Shown piece by piece: positions 17,310-27,400 of a stretch of 64,000 nucleotides of DNA. Under the pieces are notes generated by a model, which was given only the letters and a program-made list of their open reading frames with translations, was not told the DNA's origin and made no database searches. The first letter of the stretch is position 1. Every line of letters begins with the position of its first letter. The stretch comes from Motilimonas eburnea (GTDB lineage Bacteria > Pseudomonadota > Gammaproteobacteria > Enterobacterales > CBDFNC01): NCBI RefSeq assembly GCF_021295345.1, contig NZ_JAIMJB010000016.1, positions 62,000 through 125,999 of the forward strand. The letters run 5' to 3'. Both the position numbers and the translations under genes were made by a program.

Positions 17310-18113
17310 ATGGATAATAACCCTCTTAGGCAATTCATTCTGGACTTAAGTGCATCTAAATCGTTTGAGGATTGTTGGTCCATCTACTGTAATACATTAA
17401 AGAAATACGGAATTATCCATGTGGGATATGGAGTACTTCCTGCTTACGAAGCAGATATAAGCCAAACAATTGTTCACACTAACTTCCCTGAAGAAATGGT
17501 TAATTATTACATAAAAAATAACGGCTTAGCCCATGACTACTTAATTCGCTCCAATATTATGCTGAATGATACTTTCATTTGGATATCTAATGAAAAAGAG
17601 CGAAAAAGATGGCTAGAAAAACACGCAAAGCAATGGGGTGACAGGAGCAATAAAACCCCATTTGATTTGGAAGAATCGAAAAAATTCCAATCATTTTGGC
17701 AAGATTTTAATGTAGACAACGGCCTAAGTTTTAGCTTTTCAAGGGATGTGACCTTATCCGGTATAAGCTTAAGTGCGACAAATATGAGTCGAGCTCATTT
17801 TAATGATCACGTATTACCTCATCGTCTAGAGCTTAAAATGCTGTCCGAGGTTTTTCATCAATACTCCTCTTCTTTTTCGAGAAATGTGGTGCTCAATAAT
17901 GCAAATAGCTCTGGTGTTATCCCTTTAACGCAAATGGAGTTAGATACCCTAAGATGGCTGGCCTCTGGTGTCTCATTGCAGGTTATCGCAGATGAGAAAG
18001 TTTTCCGTTCGATTGAAAGTGTGAATGGCTATGTCAGGTCAGCTAAAACCAAGCTTAAAGCACAAAGTCGCGACCAGCTTATTGCCAAGGCTCTGTTTCT
18101 TGGCATCATTTGA
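17310..18113 (+). CDS. LuxR-family transcriptional regulator with autoinducer-binding domain (LuxR solo)
   Basis: The 267-residue product has the two-domain form of quorum-sensing LuxR proteins. An N-terminal autoinducer-binding domain spans about 15-170 (FEDCWSIYCNTLKKYGI, FPEEMVNYYIKNNGLAHDYLI, FSRDVTLSGISLSATN). A C-terminal LuxR-type helix-turn-helix spans about 203-262 (PLTQMELDTLRWLASGVSLQVIADE, SVNGYVRSAKTKLKA). No luxI-type synthase is in the window, so it is a solo receptor answering external or distantly encoded signals, or a ligand-free regulator. The recognition region SIESVNGYVRSA departs from the usual VKTHLRNIYRKL pattern. Target genes may include the adjacent surface proteins, but this is a guess. 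Confidence 0.85.
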   Translation: MDNNPLRQFILDLSASKSFEDCWSIYCNTLKKYGIIHVGYGVLPAYEADISQTIVHTNFPEEMVNYYIKNNGLAHDYLIRSNIMLNDTFIWISNEKERKRWLEKHAKQWGDRSNKTPFDLEESKKFQSFWQDFNVDNGLSFSFSRDVTLSGISLSATNMSRAHFNDHVLPHRLELKMLSEVFHQYSSSFSRNVVLNNANSSGVIPLTQMELDTLRWLASGVSLQVIADEKVFRSIESVNGYVRSAKTKLKAQSRDQLIAKALFLGII

Positions 18114-18256
18114 TACTCTCTGTTCTGGTCCAATCCCATAGTACCAGGGTGAGAACGCGAACATTTTTCAAGCAATTTTACTCGGTAATCCTCCCAATCT
18201 AAAACTGCGTCTTTTTGTAGAATTTAAGCTGCAATCTTCACTGGTGGCAGCAGGCC

Positions 18257-18285
18257 GCAAACAAGCCCCTAAAGGGCTTGTTTGC
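18257..18285. terminator. Bidirectional hairpin between convergent luxR-type and repeat-lipoprotein genes
   Basis: A perfect 12-bp stem (GCAAACAAGCCC / GGGCTTGTTTGC) with a 5-nt loop lies between two convergent genes. It has no T tract on either side, so its efficiency is uncertain, but position and strength suit a shared terminator. Confidence 0.6.
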
Positions 18286-18322
18286 AATGGTTATTAGGGA
18301 AAAAGCTGACGATATTTTCGTT

Positions 18323-21300
18323 TCATAAGGCAATGCTGAACTGAGGTCCGACCCAGTGGTCGGGGAAACCATCTCCATTCACATCATTGTTTTGTTCCGC
18401 AGAGCTGGCTTTTAATGGGTTGAGCATGTAGTCCTTTTCAAACTTATCATAAATGCCGTCACCATCGGTATCTCGGTTTCCTGCGCTCAGGCAAGCCCGT
18501 TGCCCTAGTTCAAGGAAAGGCACAGTGCAGCTTGCCAACTCGTCAATATTGCTGATCCCGTCATCATCAGTATCCAGAGCTGGGACTTCGCTAACATGCC
18601 CTCCAGCTATCAGACTGGATACGGGTTCACTGTTGCCCCCACGAATATCCTCTCCCCAGGTAACAACAGAGCCATCTTGGCGCAGCGCGGCAAAGGAATG
18701 ATTATTGCTGCTAATATGGATAACTGGAATGTCACCATTGAGTTTTTTACTGACGTCGATGCGATTTGAAGTTGCCTGCCCACCACTAAATGGCCCGCCC
18801 CAAGTGACCACTGAACCATCTTTGCGCAACGCAGCAAACGCTTCCCAAGTACTGTAAATATATACGACAGGAATGCTGCCATCGAGCTGACTAGACACTG
18901 ATGGACGCTCAACCCAGTGCGGATTATTCCAATCAGGAGTTGTATTGTAAGAATACGCCTCTAAATTTCCACCTCCCACTTCGCTCCCCCATGTAATAAC
19001 GGAACCATCTTCGCGCAAAGCAGCAAAGGCGTGGTAGTTGCCAAAAATAGTTACAACCCTGTTTCGCCCATCTAGTTGGTCACTCACATCAACTTCATTT
19101 GATGTCATCACTCCTCCCTTCTCGGCCTCTCCCCAGGTAACCACAGAGCCATCTTCACGAAGAGCAGCAAAAGCATTATCATTACCGAATATGGTATCCA
19201 CTTTGATATCCCCGTTTAGTTCTTCGCTTACATCGACACCATTTGAGCGCATTTCTCCGCCAGTATAATCGTCCCCCCAGCTAACCACGGAGCCATCTTC
19301 TCGAACAGCTGCAAAACTAGTCAAATGACTATAAATTTTTGTCACCTTGATATCTCCGTTCAACTGGTTACTTATATCATTGCCATTTGTATTTCGCATG
19401 GCGCCGCCAAATACAGGGTCTCCCCATGTCTGCACAGAGCCATCTTTAAACAGCGCAGCATAAGATTTGTGTGTGGTGTAGATATTTACTATTGGATTAT
19501 CCAACTGGTTTTGAATTTGGGATGAGTCACCGCCATATTGCGCGTCACCCCAGGTAACAACTGAACCGTCCTGGCGTAGGGCAGCAAAGGAGTAATCGTT
19601 ACTGTAGATATGCAGTACATCTAAGGCAACGCCATCTAACTCTCCGCTGACATCGGCCCCGTTTGACGTCATTGTCCCCCCGGTTGCTGAATCTCCCCAA
19701 GTGACAACAGAGCCATCTCGGCGTAAAGCCGCAAAGCTACTAATGCTGCCAAAAATATCTATCACAGGGTTTGAGTCGTCAGTGACTTTGGCGCTGACGT
19801 CCTCTCCATCTGAAACTAAGGCGCCCCCCCATGCTTGATACCCCCAAGCCACCACAGAGCCGTCTTTACGAAGCGCTGCAAACGCAAGATTAGTACTGAT
19901 AAGCTTTTTAACTGGATTGAACCCATTCAGTTGTTCGCTGACATCAACTCCGTTTGAAATCATTGTGCCGCCGTATTTAGGTTCTCCCCAGGTGACCACA
20001 GAACCATCCTGACGAAGCGCAGCATACGAGGCTTTATTAGACATCAAGCTGCTTACTGCGTTTTGTTTTTGTCCGTGTGCCTTTTCCACTGACAGAAGAA
20101 AGCTCACTTTTTGCATATTACTTTTTCCGGAGTCGGCCTGAATGACAGAAATGACCGAAGTTCCCACTGCCATAAGTGTTACTAAACCATTACTGTCCAC
20201 AGTGGCAACACTTGTATCACTGGAGACGTATGATAATTCAGCTTTGTTTGCCTCCCCCACTTCCACAGGGAAGGGGTCGTCACCCAAAACTTTATTGACA
20301 TCAGGAAGCGCCTGAAGCTCACTGGTCATTGCCAAAGCCTGTTGAGGTAAAACCCAATGATCGGGATAACCGTCTTGGTTCACATCTTGACTCCGATCTT
20401 TGCTGCTGGCTTTTAGCGGATTAAACATATCACTTTTCTGCTCTAACCCGTCAAATACGCCATCACCATCACTATCTCTGTGTCCGGCGCTAAGGCAAGG
20501 TAATTGGCCTATCTGGGTGTAAGGCACGCTACACCCACGTCGCTCATCGATATTACTGATGCCATCTCTATCCGTATCTAAGCTTGTACTCTTGTCTAAA
20601 TACCCACCCGCAATTTGACTGGCTACAGCAGCACTATCACCGCCCTTGTCTGGGTTGCCCCAAGTTACCACTGAGCCGTCTTGGCGCAACGCTGCAAAAG
20701 AATATTGGTTTGAATAAATACTTGTTATTGGGTTACTGCCATCCAGTTTGCTGCTTACCTCAATATCTTTGACCCCACCGTGTTCCGCGTCGCCCCAAGT
20801 GACGACTGAGCCATCCTGACGCAAGGCTGCAAATGCCCCGCCATTTTGGGTAATGTAGACGACAGGAATATCCCCGTTTAGCTCAGATATGGCATTTTCA
20901 TCATAGCCCGATGCGCCTTCTTCTCTAGGAAAGGTCGCAACAGAGCCATCCTCATAAAGCCACGCATAACCGTCACCATTAAAGGTCGACTGTACCATGG
21001 GGCTATTTCGCTCGACTTTTTCACTGATGCTTTGCTCCTTTAGCCGCGGCGCTCCTTGCATGGTTTCATCTCCCCAAATAACAACAGAGCCATCTTGGCG
21101 CTGGGCCGCAAAGAAGAAGCCATCAAATTGGACAATTTTGCTAATGGGGTTGTCACCTTTTAACCGATCAACATTAGCCAACCCGCTTGAAATAAGTGTG
21201 CCGGGCTGAGAAAGTCCCCAGGCCACAGCCACGCCATCTTCGCGCAACGCCGCATAGCCTAGTAAGTTACTCACAACATGGCGAATATTATATAGCTGCT

Positions 21301-24178
21301 CCCCTGTCTGTTTGGGGTATGGATACAACGTTCCTCCCAAATACTGATGTCCCCATGAGATCACCCGGCCATTCTTAAGTAGCGCAGCAAAACTATTTGC
21401 ATTGCTATATATATCCAGTATCTCGCTGGACTCAGGCTTGGGCACGTCTTCGACAATTGCCCCCCAAGTGATCACTGAACCATCCAAACGAACAGCTGCA
21501 AACGAGCCGCTATAACCATTTGTGTAAATATGCTTAACCGGGTTCTCCCCATTTAATTTGGCAACAACTTCGGTTGGAATTCGTCCACCATGTGCTGGAT
21601 TCCCCCAGGCAATGACAGACCCATCCCGTCGAAGTGCAGCGAAAGCGCCGTAACTCCCGACAATATCAACGACACCGATATCACCGTTGAGCTCTTGCGT
21701 AAGGTCTGGGGACTCATACCAGGTTCGCTCTTCGCCATCAGGAGTCAAGTCGTAACGAACGGGTGCTAAAGTCCCTCCAAACTCGTTTTTTCCCCAAGTA
21801 ACCACAGAACCATCTTCACGCACAGCGGCAAAGGCGGATTTGTTACTTTGAATACTGATGACAGGGTTTTTGCCATTTAGCTGGGCACTGACATCACTGC
21901 CATTGGAGAGCATTTTTCCGCCATGCTCCTCGCTGCCCCAAGCTACAACGGAGCCATCCTGACGCAGTGCAGCATAGGCTTCATGAGCACTGCTAATACT
22001 GGTAACTGCGTGCTCACCTTCTTTATCAACAGTAAGGACGAAACTCTCACTTTGAGCCTTATAATTATTGGACGCTGCTTCGGTCACAGTTATGGTAGTC
22101 ATACCAAGGCCGACCAATGAAACCAATCCATTAGCATCAACACTGGCTATATCCAGGTTGCTAGATGTGTAGGTAATAGTCCCCCCATTTCCTCCAGCAG
22201 CGACTGAAAAGCTCTGCTCATCAATATTTTTGACCACATCTTTACCTATATTCAGCGCTTTTCCTGTTCCTTTTTCCACAGTAAGCATAAAGCTGGCGCT
22301 TTGTGCCTTATAGTTATCCGACGTCGCTTCTTGAACTGTGATTTTTGCGCTACCGACCCCCACTATGCTTATCATTCCAGTGGCAGCCACTGTGGCAACG
22401 TTGGGGTCACTGGATGTATAAGTTATGTCCCCTCCGTTTCCGCCGGAAACGGCTTGTGTAAAGGGTTCATCGCCAAATACCTTGTTAGCCTTCAAACCTG
22501 CATCTAAGGCTTCACCCACTGCTTTTTCTACTGTCAGGGTAAAGCTGGCGCTTTGGGCTTTGTAATTATCGGACGCTGCTTCTTGTACCGTGATTTTGGC
22601 GCTACCTGCACCCACTATGGTTACCTTACCTTGAGCGTCTACTTTAGCCACTTTTGGATCGCTGGATTGATAGCGAATGACGCCTTTGTTACCGCCGCTT
22701 ACCGCAACACTAAATGGCTTATCGCCATAACGCTTACTGATAGTGGATTTACTCTTTATCTTAAGCGTTCCACCGGCCGCTTTAGCGATATTCAATGCCA
22801 CCTTTGCCGTTTGCCCCACGTAGTTTAACGAGTCGGCCTCGGAGACAGTGATTACAGCCTTGCCAGCCCCCACTATGGTTACCTTACCTTGAGCGTCTAC
22901 TGTTGCCACTTTTGGGTCACTGGATTGATAGCGAATGGCACCTTTGTTACCGCCGCTTACCGCAACATTAAATGGCTTATCGCCATAACGCTTACTAATA
23001 GGGGATTTACTCTTTATCTTAAGCGTTCCACCGGCCGCTTTAGCGATATTCAATGCCACCTTTGCCGTTTTCCCCACGTAGTTTAACGAGTCGGCCTCGG
23101 TGACAGTGATAACAGCCTTGCCAGCACCCACTATGGTTACCTTGCCTTGAGCGTCTACTGTTGCCACTTTTGGATCACTGGATTGATAGCGAATAGCGCC
23201 CTTGTTACCACCGCTTACCGCAACACTAAATGGTGCATCGCCATAACGCTTATTGATAGCGGTTTTACCACTTATCTTAAGCGTTTCACCGGGGGCTTTA
23301 GCGATATTCAATGCCACCTTCGCCGTTTGCCCCACGTAATTGGCCGAGTCGGCCTCGGAGACAGTGATTACAGCCTTGCCAGCCCCCACTATGGTTACCT
23401 TGCCTTGAGCGTCTACTGTTGCCACTTTTGGGTCACTGGATTGATAGCGAATGGCGCCCTTGTTACCGCCGCTTACCGCAACACTAAATGGTGCATCGCC
23501 ATAACGCTTATTGATAGCGGTTTTACCACTTATCTTAAGCGTTCCACCGGCCGCTTTAGCGATATTCAATGCCACCTTCGCCGTTTGCCCCACGTAATTG
23601 GCCGAGTCAGCCTCGGTCACTGTGATAACGGCCTTGCCTGCACCCACTATGGTTACTTTACCTTGGCTATCCACTGTTGCAATTTTTGGGTCACTGGATT
23701 GATAGCGTATGGCTCCTTTGTTACCGCCGCTGACCGCAACATTAAATGGCGCATCGCCATAACGCTTATTTATTAAGGCTTTACCACTTATCTTAAGCGT
23801 TTCACCGGGCGCTTTATCGATATTCAATGATACCTTCGCCGTTTGCCCCGCGTAATTGGCCGAGCCAGCCTCGGTGACAGTGATAACGGCCTTGCCTGCA
23901 CCCACTATGGTGACCTTGCCTTGGCTGTCTACTGTTGCAACTTTTGGGTTACTTGAGAAATAAGTCATCTCACCATCATTTCTATCTGAAATGGTTAGCT
24001 TAAAGCTCTCATCACCAAATTTTTTTTGAATAACCTCATCACCATCGATGATAACGACCGTTGTTTTGACGGGCTCAACTACATCTTCTCCCCCCTGATT
24101 AGAGGCTAGATCTCCATCACTACATGCTAGCAATGAAATGACGGCAATACTTGAAATGAGCCCCTGAAATAACTTCAT
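18323..24178 (-). CDS. Giant repeat lipoprotein: Big_2-like, RCC1-like and thrombospondin-3-like repeats
   Basis: The 1951-residue product is a lipoprotein (lipobox LLAC, Cys19). Eight Big_2-type Ig-like repeats of about 82-86 residues occupy roughly 35-710 (GDAPFSVAVSGGNKGAIRYQ, SSDPKVATVDAQGKVTIVGAG). Ten RCC1-like repeats (FAALRQDGSVVTWG, then a GG turn and a loop) fill about 720-1195. A Ca-binding-type Asp motif (DTDRDGISNIDE, DSDGDGVFDGLE) ends this half. The pattern then restarts: one Big_2 repeat (about 1285-1370), ten more RCC1-like repeats (about 1375-1860), and a second Asp-rich end (DTDDDGISNIDE). Each half could form a beta-propeller. Such proteins are usually surface adhesins or ligand binders; no catalytic site is seen. 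GGAA precedes the ATG. It lies within the segment bounded by the 111-bp repeats. Confidence 0.85.
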   Translation of the reverse strand: MKLFQGLISSIAVISLLACSDGDLASNQGGEDVVEPVKTTVVIIDGDEVIQKKFGDESFKLTISDRNDGEMTYFSSNPKVATVDSQGKVTIVGAGKAVITVTEAGSANYAGQTAKVSLNIDKAPGETLKISGKALINKRYGDAPFNVAVSGGNKGAIRYQSSDPKIATVDSQGKVTIVGAGKAVITVTEADSANYVGQTAKVALNIAKAAGGTLKISGKTAINKRYGDAPFSVAVSGGNKGAIRYQSSDPKVATVDAQGKVTIVGAGKAVITVSEADSANYVGQTAKVALNIAKAPGETLKISGKTAINKRYGDAPFSVAVSGGNKGAIRYQSSDPKVATVDAQGKVTIVGAGKAVITVTEADSLNYVGKTAKVALNIAKAAGGTLKIKSKSPISKRYGDKPFNVAVSGGNKGAIRYQSSDPKVATVDAQGKVTIVGAGKAVITVSEADSLNYVGQTAKVALNIAKAAGGTLKIKSKSTISKRYGDKPFSVAVSGGNKGVIRYQSSDPKVAKVDAQGKVTIVGAGSAKITVQEAASDNYKAQSASFTLTVEKAVGEALDAGLKANKVFGDEPFTQAVSGGNGGDITYTSSDPNVATVAATGMISIVGVGSAKITVQEATSDNYKAQSASFMLTVEKGTGKALNIGKDVVKNIDEQSFSVAAGGNGGTITYTSSNLDIASVDANGLVSLVGLGMTTITVTEAASNNYKAQSESFVLTVDKEGEHAVTSISSAHEAYAALRQDGSVVAWGSEEHGGKMLSNGSDVSAQLNGKNPVISIQSNKSAFAAVREDGSVVTWGKNEFGGTLAPVRYDLTPDGEERTWYESPDLTQELNGDIGVVDIVGSYGAFAALRRDGSVIAWGNPAHGGRIPTEVVAKLNGENPVKHIYTNGYSGSFAAVRLDGSVITWGAIVEDVPKPESSEILDIYSNANSFAALLKNGRVISWGHQYLGGTLYPYPKQTGEQLYNIRHVVSNLLGYAALREDGVAVAWGLSQPGTLISSGLANVDRLKGDNPISKIVQFDGFFFAAQRQDGSVVIWGDETMQGAPRLKEQSISEKVERNSPMVQSTFNGDGYAWLYEDGSVATFPREEGASGYDENAISELNGDIPVVYITQNGGAFAALRQDGSVVTWGDAEHGGVKDIEVSSKLDGSNPITSIYSNQYSFAALRQDGSVVTWGNPDKGGDSAAVASQIAGGYLDKSTSLDTDRDGISNIDERRGCSVPYTQIGQLPCLSAGHRDSDGDGVFDGLEQKSDMFNPLKASSKDRSQDVNQDGYPDHWVLPQQALAMTSELQALPDVNKVLGDDPFPVEVGEANKAELSYVSSDTSVATVDSNGLVTLMAVGTSVISVIQADSGKSNMQKVSFLLSVEKAHGQKQNAVSSLMSNKASYAALRQDGSVVTWGEPKYGGTMISNGVDVSEQLNGFNPVKKLISTNLAFAALRKDGSVVAWGYQAWGGALVSDGEDVSAKVTDDSNPVIDIFGSISSFAALRRDGSVVTWGDSATGGTMTSNGADVSGELDGVALDVLHIYSNDYSFAALRQDGSVVTWGDAQYGGDSSQIQNQLDNPIVNIYTTHKSYAALFKDGSVQTWGDPVFGGAMRNTNGNDISNQLNGDIKVTKIYSHLTSFAAVREDGSVVSWGDDYTGGEMRSNGVDVSEELNGDIKVDTIFGNDNAFAALREDGSVVTWGEAEKGGVMTSNEVDVSDQLDGRNRVVTIFGNYHAFAALREDGSVITWGSEVGGGNLEAYSYNTTPDWNNPHWVERPSVSSQLDGSIPVVYIYSTWEAFAALRKDGSVVTWGGPFSGGQATSNRIDVSKKLNGDIPVIHISSNNHSFAALRQDGSVVTWGEDIRGGNSEPVSSLIAGGHVSEVPALDTDDDGISNIDELASCTVPFLELGQRACLSAGNRDTDGDGIYDKFEKDYMLNPLKASSAEQNNDVNGDGFPDHWVGPQFSIAL
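22050..24070 (-). repeat. 258-bp (86-residue) tandem coding repeats of the giant lipoprotein
   Basis: Eight Ig-like units lie here; units 2 to 6 (about 22550-23840) are nearly identical at DNA level with a 258-bp period. Near-identity at silent sites suggests recent expansion or ongoing conversion, so copy number may vary between strains. Limits are approximate. Confidence 0.75.
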
Positions 24179-24422
24179 TCGTTAAGTTCCTATTTAACCA
24201 TGTTAAAACATATAAGGTTATATAGGACTAAAAATGGAAATTTCGCGCAATTACACAAATCTGTAATTATGCCTAGGAAACACCTATAGCATTGATTAAT
24301 TAGGCTAAACCACCACCGATGCGTAGGTTAACTTGCATAGTACGTTAATGGGTAATGCGGTTTGCATTTCTACAAACCGAAAGTCTCAGTTAAATGATGA
24401 AACCGCGATTCAAACTCGCTTA

Positions 24423-27400
24423 TCACAACCCACAATCCGCAGGCGAGCTGTTATCCCTTGGCCAGCGCAGGTCTGGTTTTGTCAGATCCAGCGCAATAAA
24501 GTCTAAGCCCTCGCTCATGTTAGCCGGTGGCAAGTCGGTTTCAAGCACAACCATGCCCGCGGTGACATTGCCTTTCGTGGCATTCGCACTGGCTTGGGTG
24601 GCGGCCAAATCGGAGTAACGCAGGCCAAACATATCAAAGTAAGGCTGCCAGTTTTTGGCCGTAAGGTGACTGAGCGCCACCAGCATAAAATCGTTGCCGG
24701 GAATGCCCGAGACATTGCGCCCGCCATAGGTTGCTTCACCCGAGAAAGCAAAGTTGGCAAAACCTAAGCTGGCTTTTTGCGCGTCCCACAGCGCTTGGCT
24801 GCGTGCAGCATCGGCAAAGATGCGACTGTATTGATAGAGCAAGGTAAATAGATGAAAACCATTGTCTAATACCGTGCCATTACGCAGGGTGGCTTTATGG
24901 TTTTGCAGCGCCAATTGAATATAAAACGCCATACGATAACCGTTGTGGGTGGCATAGGCATTGCTGGCCCAAGGCCCTTCAAAACGATCGCCGCTGTCAA
25001 GAGCATGACAACGACTGCTCAATACCACTCGCTCATTTTGGCTATTTTTCAGCGCCAAGGCGTCGGACATAAACACATAAAACAAGTCTTTATGATTCAT
25101 GTGGCCATCGGTGATCGTGCTGGTTTGCAGATCACGCTGGTAATGGGCGCGCCATTTCACAAAGTAAGGGAAGATATTATTGGAGTTCTCTCCCGCCCGC
25201 GAACCATATTGCGACCAATCATTGCGCCCCGCTGCGGCGGCGTATTGCACGTTGAGTTTATTGGTTTGCAGGTTATGGCCAAGCTCGTGATTATCGCCCC
25301 AGCCGGTGGGGGAGATATTCCATGCCGCGTCCCAAGGATTGCCGCTACAGCCCGCGCCGCAATGGGCATTTTGGTCATAGTTGGCATGTTGGATTAATTG
25401 GCGGGTATGCAAGGCGCTATCAACACAAGCCTCTTCACCAAACAGGCCAGAGCAGCCGGCCAGTACATCGGCGGGCAAAGACTGCGCTAGAGTTTTACCT
25501 TGCACCTTAAAGCCTGCCAAGGTGTAAACTGCGCCGATATGATCGTCACGCACCGAGGTGAGTAAGGCAGTCACATCGGGCGTGCTGTCATTGATGCCGC
25601 CGATAAATTTATCGCGGCGTAAATGCTGCTCGGCTCCCTCACTGCGCAAATCCACATGGGGCAGCTCGGTGGTTTCAAGTAGTTGATTGAATCGAGCAAT
25701 TTGCGCCTCATCACTGGCATCTAAAATAGCCGGATGAAAGCCAATTCCTTGGGCCTTCACATTGACCCGATATGGCGCATCGCCATCTTGGATATACAAG
25801 TAAATCGGCCCGCCATAGGGGCTGCTAAAGGTTGTGCTGTTGCCGGCAGCTAATGATAAACGCGACTGCGCTAGCTCTAACGGCGAGTAATAATTGGCGC
25901 CGCTAAACACCCGATTGGTGTTAGGTCTGTGATAGTTCAGCTTGATCTTAACCTTAGCCAGACTGTTATCTAATCGAGTTAAGGTAATGGTTTGGCCCGG
26001 CAGTGCGTACCAGCCTGTGGTAGTCCACTGACCTGAATAAGGCACCTCAATCCACTGGGTTTGCTCGGCGGTGGCGGGATAAGCGTAATGGCTCATACTG
26101 CCCTTTTGTACTTGGCTTTTATCCACCACATATTGGCCTAAATCGGGCTGAGCTAAATTGTTAGCGCGGGCATAACTTACCGCCCAATCGGCCAGCATGG
26201 CCTTGGCAAAGGCTTGCGGCTCGCTCAAGGTAATCGGGTAATCAATTTGCTGGCGGTATTTGTCGGCCAGTAATAGCCCGGTTTTAAGCAAACGATATTG
26301 ATTGCTAGAGGCGCCTTTAAACACATCGATGCCCCACGTATCCACGGCGATGGCGCCGGCGCGAAACCAATCCGCCGCCGCTTTAAAGGCGCTCACAAAA
26401 GCGCTATCAGAGCAGTTGATGTAGTTAGTGTTACAGCCCAGCACGGCATCTGTGGCGACCGTGCCTTGCTGATATTGACTGAGTAAACGAGCGACACTGG
26501 TGAGATCGGCATCTTCTTTCACTAAATCCTCTGGTAAGGCATCGACCACCTGATGCTTAGACCAATAGTTACCACGGGTTTGCAGCGCCATATAGCGATA
26601 AAGATCGGCGCTCATGGCACTCGCCTCACGGCGATAGTTAATCACCAGCAGCGGGATCTTGTTGGTTTTAGCAAAGCTGATGGCAGACTCGATCGCCTCA
26701 TTGCCACGCCCTTCGCGGTCAATATCACTTAAGATGATCAGATCAACGCCTTGCTGGTTAATACAATCCAATAAGGCTTCATAATCACAACTGTTGCTAA
26801 CATTGATTTGATAGCGCTCGCTCATGTTTAGATCGAGCCAACTGCGGATCCCTTCATTATGAGGAAAGTACCAACTGTCGGCGCGCGAGGACACATGGCT
26901 AGTCACTAGCTTAATAGGGTCTTTGCTAACATCGCGCTGGGTTAACCAGCTGAGTAAATTGCGCAGCAACTGGTCGGTTTGGCCATTGGTATTGACCGAA
27001 AACAGATTCGCCGCCATGGCGCTGTATCTATGTTGGTTTTGCTCACCAATCGCAATTAACCCAGCTTGTGAGGGCGCGCCGCTGCCCGTTTGATTGGCTC
27101 GTAATACGAGAGTGCTTTGGCTAGGGTCAACCACACTAAAGGTGATGCTGTCGTGGCTGGGATACCAAGTCAGCGGCGCATCAATACCACTAAAAAATTG
27201 AGTTAAACGGGCCTGTTGGGTTTGTTGTAATTGACTGATTTGCTGCTGAGCAAAGCTGAGTAGCTCGGCTTCAGATGCCAAACTATGATCGCCGCGCGCC
27301 AAGGCAAGCTCGGCATTGGCGATAAATTCCACTTGAATAGTACAAGCTTGCGCCGCCGTTACCTGATATTGATTGCCGCTAAGCTCGCCGTCACAGCCTG

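Noticed and set aside
22553..23776. Series of similar plus-strand frames with repeated LPHV and GLIA phrases
   Set aside because: They are antisense shadows of the 258-bp Ig repeats of the giant lipoprotein; repetition explains their length.
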